Below, one piece after another: positions 14,555 through 21,547 of a stretch of 21,547 nucleotides of DNA. The notes beneath the pieces were generated by a model that saw only the letters and a list, made by a program, of their open reading frames with translations, made no database searches and was not told the origin of the DNA. The translations under genes were made by a program, and so were the position numbers. This stretch comes from Lachnospiraceae bacterium UBA7110 (GTDB lineage Bacteria; Bacillota; Clostridia; Lachnospirales; Lachnospiraceae). Location of the stretch: positions 26,249-47,795 of the forward strand of contig DKYC01000010.1 in NCBI GenBank assembly GCA_002492295.1. The letters run 5' to 3'. Positions within the stretch are counted from its first letter, which is position 1. Each line of letters starts with the position of its first letter.

Positions 14555-16510
14555 ATGTACGGAGATCAGAAAGGTTTGGTGTTTACCAACGAAAAGTGTA
14601 TCGGCTGTAATAAATGTATATCCGTTTGTCCTGTTATAACTGCCAACAGAGCGATTAAAGCAGAGGACGGAAGCCAGCGGATTGAGGTTGATGGGGAAAA
14701 GTGCATTGCCTGCGGCGCGTGCTTTGACGCCTGCGAACATCATGCAAGGGATTTTGTGGACGACACGGAAGAGTTCTTTACGGCGCTTGCGGCGGGTGAA
14801 CGGATATCGGTGCTTTGGGCGCCGGCGTTTGCCGCGAATTACCCAAATGAATATCAGCAGATTTTAGGCGGATTGAAAAAACTTGGCGTCAACCGCATTA
14901 TCAGTGTCAGTTTCGGTGCGGACATCACGACATGGGGATATATCCGGTATATCACGGAGCATAAATTCACGGGCGGCATTTCCCAGCCGTGTCCAGCCGT
15001 TGTCAATTATATTGAGCACTACATACCGGAGCTGATTCCGAAGCTTGTTCCAATCCAAAGCCCGCTGATGTGCGCGGCAATCTATGCGAAAAAATATCTG
15101 AACCTTACGGACAGGCTTGCGTTTATCAGCCCGTGTATCGCAAAGCGCGACGAAATCCGGGATCCCAATAACAAGGGGTATGTGAGCTACAACGTGACAT
15201 TTGACCATTTGGCAAAATATGCAAAAGAGCACAACATCAAGGCAACGCCTGCGAAAAATGAGATTGAATACGGTTTAGGCTCGATTTACCCGATGCCGGG
15301 CGGATTGAAGGAAAACGTATACTGGTTCTGCGGCGAGGACGTGTTTATCCGTCAGATAGAGGGCGAAAAGCATGCCTACCATTTCCTTGAGGACTATAAA
15401 AAGAGGGTTCTTGGCGGAAAGCCGCTTCCGTTCATGGTGGATGCGCTTAACTGCGCACAGGGCTGTATTTATGGGACAGGCGTGGAGGAGGATAAGACAA
15501 AGGATGATGACATTCTCTATGAGTTGCAAAAAATTAAGGCGGCAAGCAAATCCGCGCACAGAAGCAGTGCATGGGCAAAGAACGCTACGCCTGCCCAGCG
15601 CTTAAAAAATCTGAACCGTCAGTTTGCACGGCTTGACATCCGGGATTTTATGCGTGCATATACGGACAAGTCAAAAGGAAATGAAATCCAGAGACCCAAC
15701 CCGTCTGAGTTAAACGACATCTTTAACGATATGGATAAGACAACGAAGGCGCTTCAGCATATCAACTGCAGTGCCTGCGGTTACAATACCTGTACGGATA
15801 TGGCGACGGCAATCTACAATGGCAGCAACAATAAGGAGAGCTGTGTCCATTACATTAAGGGTGTTGTGGAGGAAGAAAACAGGCGCATCCAGGAAATCTC
15901 CAATGCAATGGAGCAAAAAAACGAGGAGGTCTCAAGGAAAAGCGAAGAGATTGGCCGCATGGTGGCGGAGGCAAATCAGGAGTTTGGCACGCTGAATGTG
16001 TCAATCAATGAAATGCTTGATGGCAATAACAGCAGTGCGGAGGAGAGTACCAGCATCAGCATGGCGATGGCGGGGGTCATTGATTTCTGCAACGATATGA
16101 GAAAGTCATTTGACGAAATCCATTCGCTGTTAGACCAGCTTGGCGGAAACAATGAGAATATCACGAAAGTAGCGTCAAAAACAAATCTGTTGTCACTAAA
16201 CGCGTCGATTGAGGCGGCACGTGCGGGCGAGGTCGGAAAGGGCTTTGCGGTAGTCGCGCAGGAAATTAAGGCACTTAGTGATGTCAGCAAAAATGCGGCG
16301 GATGACAGCAATAAAAATAAGGAGAGCATTGTAGCTGCGATAAACGGTCTGATAGATAGTTCGCAAAATCTGATGAAGGTCGTGGATGACGTAAATGAGC
16401 GGATAAATAACCTTGCGGCAAGCACGCAGGAGATTGCCGCGTCAACAACCATTATCGGGGAGGTTGCTTCGGAGCTGCATAACAAGTTTGACCGGATTAG
16501 CGCATTATAA
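14555..16510 (+). CDS. Soluble [FeFe]-hydrogenase-domain chemoreceptor (ferredoxin, H-cluster, Fe-S and MCP fusion)
   Basis: The 651-residue protein has no transmembrane segment. It carries two 4Fe-4S ferredoxin motifs (Cys15/18/21/25 and Cys50/53/56/60), an [FeFe]-hydrogenase large-subunit domain (about 80-370), a further Fe-S motif CSACGYNTC with a late Cys (405, 408, 413, 430) and an MCP signalling tip (about 535-580, TNLLSLNASIEAARAGEVGK). The H-cluster loops are SQPCPA (Cys146), SPCIAKRDE (Cys194) and NCAQGC (Cys300, Cys304). The Cys that relays protons in catalytic enzymes (first C of TSCCP) is Pro145, as expected of a sensor rather than a turnover enzyme. It probably reports H2 or redox state to CheA/CheW or a similar partner (inference). 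The start is uncertain: ATG at 14543 and TTG at 14513 are in frame; 14555 best fits GAGAGG upstream. Confidence 0.85.
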   Translation: MYGDQKGLVFTNEKCIGCNKCISVCPVITANRAIKAEDGSQRIEVDGEKCIACGACFDACEHHARDFVDDTEEFFTALAAGERISVLWAPAFAANYPNEYQQILGGLKKLGVNRIISVSFGADITTWGYIRYITEHKFTGGISQPCPAVVNYIEHYIPELIPKLVPIQSPLMCAAIYAKKYLNLTDRLAFISPCIAKRDEIRDPNNKGYVSYNVTFDHLAKYAKEHNIKATPAKNEIEYGLGSIYPMPGGLKENVYWFCGEDVFIRQIEGEKHAYHFLEDYKKRVLGGKPLPFMVDALNCAQGCIYGTGVEEDKTKDDDILYELQKIKAASKSAHRSSAWAKNATPAQRLKNLNRQFARLDIRDFMRAYTDKSKGNEIQRPNPSELNDIFNDMDKTTKALQHINCSACGYNTCTDMATAIYNGSNNKESCVHYIKGVVEEENRRIQEISNAMEQKNEEVSRKSEEIGRMVAEANQEFGTLNVSINEMLDGNNSSAEESTSISMAMAGVIDFCNDMRKSFDEIHSLLDQLGGNNENITKVASKTNLLSLNASIEAARAGEVGKGFAVVAQEIKALSDVSKNAADDSNKNKESIVAAINGLIDSSQNLMKVVDDVNERINNLAASTQEIAASTTIIGEVASELHNKFDRISAL

Positions 16511-16546
16511 AACAATGTAACGCAGATTGATATTAATTTCAATATA

Positions 16547-16590
16547 AAAAAGACTATGAACCCCCAAATTGCAGTGTTCATAGTCTTTTT
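16547..16590. terminator. Bidirectional terminator between convergent genes
   Basis: AAAAAGACTATGAAC (16547-16561) and GTTCATAGTCTTTTT (16576-16590) are perfect 15-base complements with a 14-base loop. A-runs and T-runs at both ends let it stop transcription of the chemoreceptor on the plus strand and the second carB on the minus strand. Confidence 0.92.
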
Positions 16591-16607
16591 GTCTGTCCGG
16601 GACGGAT

Positions 16608-19832
<3,225 letters not shown>

Positions 19833-19857
19833 AAATATCCTCCATTCTGAATATCCG

Positions 19858-19881
19858 CCGTAAAAAATACGTTTTTTGCGG
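19858..19881 (-). repeat. AT-rich hairpin in the leader of the second carB
   Basis: CCGTAAAAAA (19858-19867) faces TTTTTTGCGG (19872-19881) across a 4-base loop, with one G-T pair. It lies about 26 bases before the carB start on the minus strand, next to the ribosome binding site. No T-run follows on that strand; a role in leader structure is possible but unproven. Confidence 0.4.
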
Positions 19882-19903
19882 CAGTTTCTTTAGGTTGCTA
19901 AAA

Positions 19904-19913
19904 TGTATATACA
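19904..19913. repeat. Palindrome TGTATATACA upstream of the second carB
   Basis: A perfect 10-base palindrome in the predicted 5' leader of the minus-strand carB, just downstream of its likely transcription start. It could be an operator, but I cannot tie it to a specific regulator. Confidence 0.35.
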
Positions 19914-19923
19914 ATATAAAAAA

Positions 19924-19942
19924 GTTACCTGTAACCATTATA
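19924..19942 (-). promoter_or_regulatory. Likely -10 box and adjoining palindrome for the second carB
   Basis: On the minus strand a perfect TATAAT (19942-19937) lies about 105 bases before the ATG, but no good -35 box is seen at 16-18 bases. Directly downstream, over the expected start site, is the inverted repeat GTTAC-CT-GTAAC (19924-19935), a position typical of repressor operators. Confidence 0.4.
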
Positions 19943-20010
19943 TAGGATTTTTGGAAAAATACATATATATAATTAAATTTTTTTTGAATTAATGTCGTTT
20001 AAAAATAGCG

Positions 20011-20039
20011 TGGACTTTTTGAACGGAATGGGATAAAAT
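20011..20039 (+). promoter_or_regulatory. Promoter for the thioesterase gene
   Basis: TGGACT (20011-20016, four of six), a 17-base spacer and TAAAAT (20034-20039). It points away from the divergent carB promoter; the 240-base gap between these genes otherwise holds only AT-rich sequence and the carB leader elements. Confidence 0.5.
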
Positions 20040-20087
20040 AAATTTATGTTTAGATAATAGAAAAATCAGAAGGGAATGATTGCGGAT

Positions 20088-20483
20088 ATGGAACAGAAGA
20101 AACTGGATGAAGTACGGGAACGGTTTTCGCATGACCGTTTCGCCACGGCAAACGGTGCCGTGATAGAGGAAATTGCGGAGGGGTATGCAAAATGCTCCAT
20201 GAAACTCAGTGACAATCATAAAAACGCGCTTGGGGCGGTGATGGGCGGTGCAATCTTCACACTTGCGGATTTTACGTTTGCGGTGGCAACAAACTGGCAG
20301 GAAAGTTCAGTGGTATCACTGGATGCGTCAATCACCTTTCTCGGGAAAGCAAAGGGAAACATACTGATTGCCGAGGCAAAAAAAATCAGGGCGGGCAGGC
20401 GGACCTGCTGCTATATGGTAGAGATTACGGATGAGCTTGGAAGTCAGGTTGCGCATATGACTTCGAACGGATTTGCAGTATAA
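20088..20483 (+). CDS. PaaI-type hotdog-fold thioesterase
   Basis: The 131-residue protein fits the PaaI/4HBT hotdog family, which hydrolyses acyl- or aryl-CoA thioesters in the cytoplasm. The active-site block HKNALGAVMGGAIFTLADFTF is visible at about 44-64: His44, Asn46, Gly49, Gly53-Gly54 and catalytic-position Asp61. An N-terminal DRFATANGAVIEEI segment is also typical. The substrate is unknown. An in-frame ATG at 20076 would add four residues but sits one base after AGAAGGG, so 20088 is preferred, with modest certainty. The DUF6273 gene follows 34 bases later on the same strand. Confidence 0.88.
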   Translation: MEQKKLDEVRERFSHDRFATANGAVIEEIAEGYAKCSMKLSDNHKNALGAVMGGAIFTLADFTFAVATNWQESSVVSLDASITFLGKAKGNILIAEAKKIRAGRRTCCYMVEITDELGSQVAHMTSNGFAV

Positions 20484-20484
20484 T
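20457..20484 (+). promoter_or_regulatory. Possible internal promoter for the DUF6273 gene
   Basis: ATGACT (20457-20462, four of six), a 16-base spacer and a perfect TATAAT (20479-20484) lie across the 3' end of the thioesterase gene. If used, it gives a leader of about 27 bases. The TATAAT includes the thioesterase stop codon, so it may be fortuitous. Confidence 0.35.
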
Positions 20485-20517
20485 ACGAAGGATAGCGTTC
20501 CTTGGTTAGGAGTGTAT

Positions 20518-21459
20518 ATGGAAACGGGGAAGAAAAAAGAAAGAAAAAAAATAAGACCTGCCGATTTTGTGTATTTAGGGGCGGTCGCACTGATGATTGC
20601 GATTGCGCTCCGGTATGAGGGGACGGGGGCGGCGGATTACCAATTGGCACTTGGCGATGAGGTGACATTTGGCACTTATTTGGATGAGCCGATTCAGTGG
20701 CGCGTGCTGAAAATACATAAGGACCGTTTCGGCAGGGCATCAAAGGCAGTGCTTGTTTCCAAGGAAATCCTCGCGATGAAAGCATTTGACGCGGCGCCAA
20801 GCGGCAGGTACGCATATGATGACGCGGGAGACCTTTGGCGGATTGGCGAGGAGAAGACGCTTCAGAATCTTTCGGTACAGGAGTATACGCATGGCACAAA
20901 CGACTGGAGTAAATCCGATATCAGGACGTGGCTAAATTCCAATCAGGAAAATGTGTCTTATGACGGTCAGGGACCCGTTAAATGGGCGATGGCGGATGAA
21001 AGTAACAGTTATGCGTCCGAAAAGGGTTTTCTGTGCGGTTTTACCGACGAGGAACGGGAGGCGATTGTGTCGACTCATAATATCACAAAAGGCAATGCGC
21101 TTTCGCAGGGCGATGTGGAGACGGAGGATTTTGTGTATCTGCTCAGCGAAGAGGAGCTGGAGTGGTTTTATGATGCCAATATCAGCATTTATGCTTTGCC
21201 GACAAAACAGGCAGTAGAGCATGATGAGACAAATTCTTATCAGACTTTTTCATTAAGTTATGGGGTGAACACATATTTATGGCGTCTTAGGGATCCGGTG
21301 GACGGATATTCGGCAAAAACCTATGCCGTCAATAACGGTTATTCTGACAAACGCCTGATTGAGTGCGTGGCGGCTGTGGAAGGATATGGCATCCGCCCGG
21401 CGGTCACGGTTGATATCAAAAAACTTTCGGATGCCAGAAAAAATCTCCCAGGAGTGTAA
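20518..21459 (+). CDS. Membrane-anchored DUF6273 domain protein
   Basis: The protein is 313 residues with a strongly basic N-terminus (KKKERKKIR), a single hydrophobic helix at about 17-32 (FVYLGAVALMIAIAL) and no cleavage motif, so it is likely anchored with the bulk outside. The rest fits DUF6273, a family of unknown function common in gut Clostridia: GDEVTFGTYLDEPIQWRVLKI (46-66), then VLVSKEIL, SDIRTWLN (133-140), a VYLLSEEELEWF region and a final GIRPAVTVDI strand. The start at 20518 follows TAGGAG; an in-frame TTG at 20473 overlaps the previous gene and lacks one. A strong terminator follows. Confidence 0.82.
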   Translation: METGKKKERKKIRPADFVYLGAVALMIAIALRYEGTGAADYQLALGDEVTFGTYLDEPIQWRVLKIHKDRFGRASKAVLVSKEILAMKAFDAAPSGRYAYDDAGDLWRIGEEKTLQNLSVQEYTHGTNDWSKSDIRTWLNSNQENVSYDGQGPVKWAMADESNSYASEKGFLCGFTDEEREAIVSTHNITKGNALSQGDVETEDFVYLLSEEELEWFYDANISIYALPTKQAVEHDETNSYQTFSLSYGVNTYLWRLRDPVDGYSAKTYAVNNGYSDKRLIECVAAVEGYGIRPAVTVDIKKLSDARKNLPGV

Positions 21460-21466
21460 CAAAAAG

Positions 21467-21513
21467 AAAACAGGACCGGTTTTGTGTCATGAAACAAAAC
21501 CGGTCCTGTTTTT
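21467..21513 (+). terminator. Strong rho-independent terminator
   Basis: AAAACAGGACCGGTTTTG (21467-21484) and CAAAACCGGTCCTGTTTT (21495-21512) are perfect 18-base complements with a 10-base loop and a T-run. It starts seven bases after the DUF6273 stop, and the A-run on the other side lets it work on the minus strand as well. Confidence 0.92.
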
Positions 21514-21527
21514 GCATAAATAAAAAA

Positions 21528-21547
21528 TGGGGCCTACAGGGCTCGAA
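21528..21547 (-). tRNA. Possible 3' end of a minus-strand tRNA, cut by the window edge
   Basis: Read on the minus strand the last bases give TTCGAGC (a T-loop), CCTGT (3' T-stem), AGGCCCC (3' acceptor arm) and A (discriminator), in exactly tRNA order, followed by a T-rich stretch and no encoded CCA. The amino-acid identity cannot be told; position 70 is C, which argues against tRNA-Ala. Only the final 20 bases are visible. Confidence 0.5.

Noticed and set aside
15976..16581. 201-codon open frame on the minus strand opposite the MCP region
   Set aside because: It is the complement of the Ala/Glu-rich receptor tip and runs across the bidirectional terminator. No family is recognisable.

Overview
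The window looks like a chromosomal segment of an anaerobic Clostridia-type Firmicute, most likely a Lachnospiraceae relative. The signs are strong GGAGG-type ribosome binding sites, TTGNNN/TATAAT promoters, a QueH-type epoxyqueuosine reductase, an [FeFe]-hydrogenase-like sensor, a Firmicute-type carAB pair and a DUF6273 protein. No phage, IS element, CRISPR array or rRNA is visible. The organism call is inference from gene content.

Region 1 (118-6409) is the unusual part: six same-strand genes that form one apparent operon. In order they encode a DUF2589 protein with a long coiled-coil extension, a 92-residue protein of unknown function, a STAS anti-anti-sigma-type protein, a GNAT acetyltransferase-like protein, a 311-residue protein, and a membrane sensor carrying both a SpoIIE/PP2C phosphatase and an RsbW-like ATPase/kinase domain. 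The three middle genes (STAS, GNAT, 311-aa) overlap by 4 nt each. The 311-aa protein matches the active-site layout of CD38/ADP-ribosyl cyclase: LWS, LE-T--G-L-D, W---S, then a late Glu. The spacing around the CD38 E146/T148/G151/D155 block is identical. My reading is a cytoplasmic NAD+-consuming or cADPR-type enzyme under a partner-switching phospho-relay fed by an extracellular Cache sensor, with no sigma factor nearby.

Region 2 (6410-7252) holds two small genes of unknown function. The first has a clear promoter and a strong terminator; the second follows a further hairpin. Region 3 (7294-11735) is carAB from a strong extended -10 promoter, encoding carbamoyl-phosphate synthase. Region 4 (11722-14375) starts with a promoter followed at once by a long hairpin (carAB terminator, attenuator or very short RNA), then queH (GTG start) and argS.

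Region 5 (14441-16590) is a soluble chemoreceptor-like protein. It fuses two ferredoxin clusters, an H-cluster [FeFe]-hydrogenase domain without the proton-transfer Cys, another Fe-S domain and an MCP signalling tip. A perfect bidirectional terminator separates it from Region 6, a second complete carB (16608-19832, minus strand) with no carA beside it and with E. coli-like C-terminal motifs. Region 7 (20011-21513) has a PaaI-type hotdog thioesterase and a membrane-anchored DUF6273 protein, closed by an 18-bp-stem terminator. The last 20 bases look like the 3' end of a minus-strand tRNA cut by the window edge.
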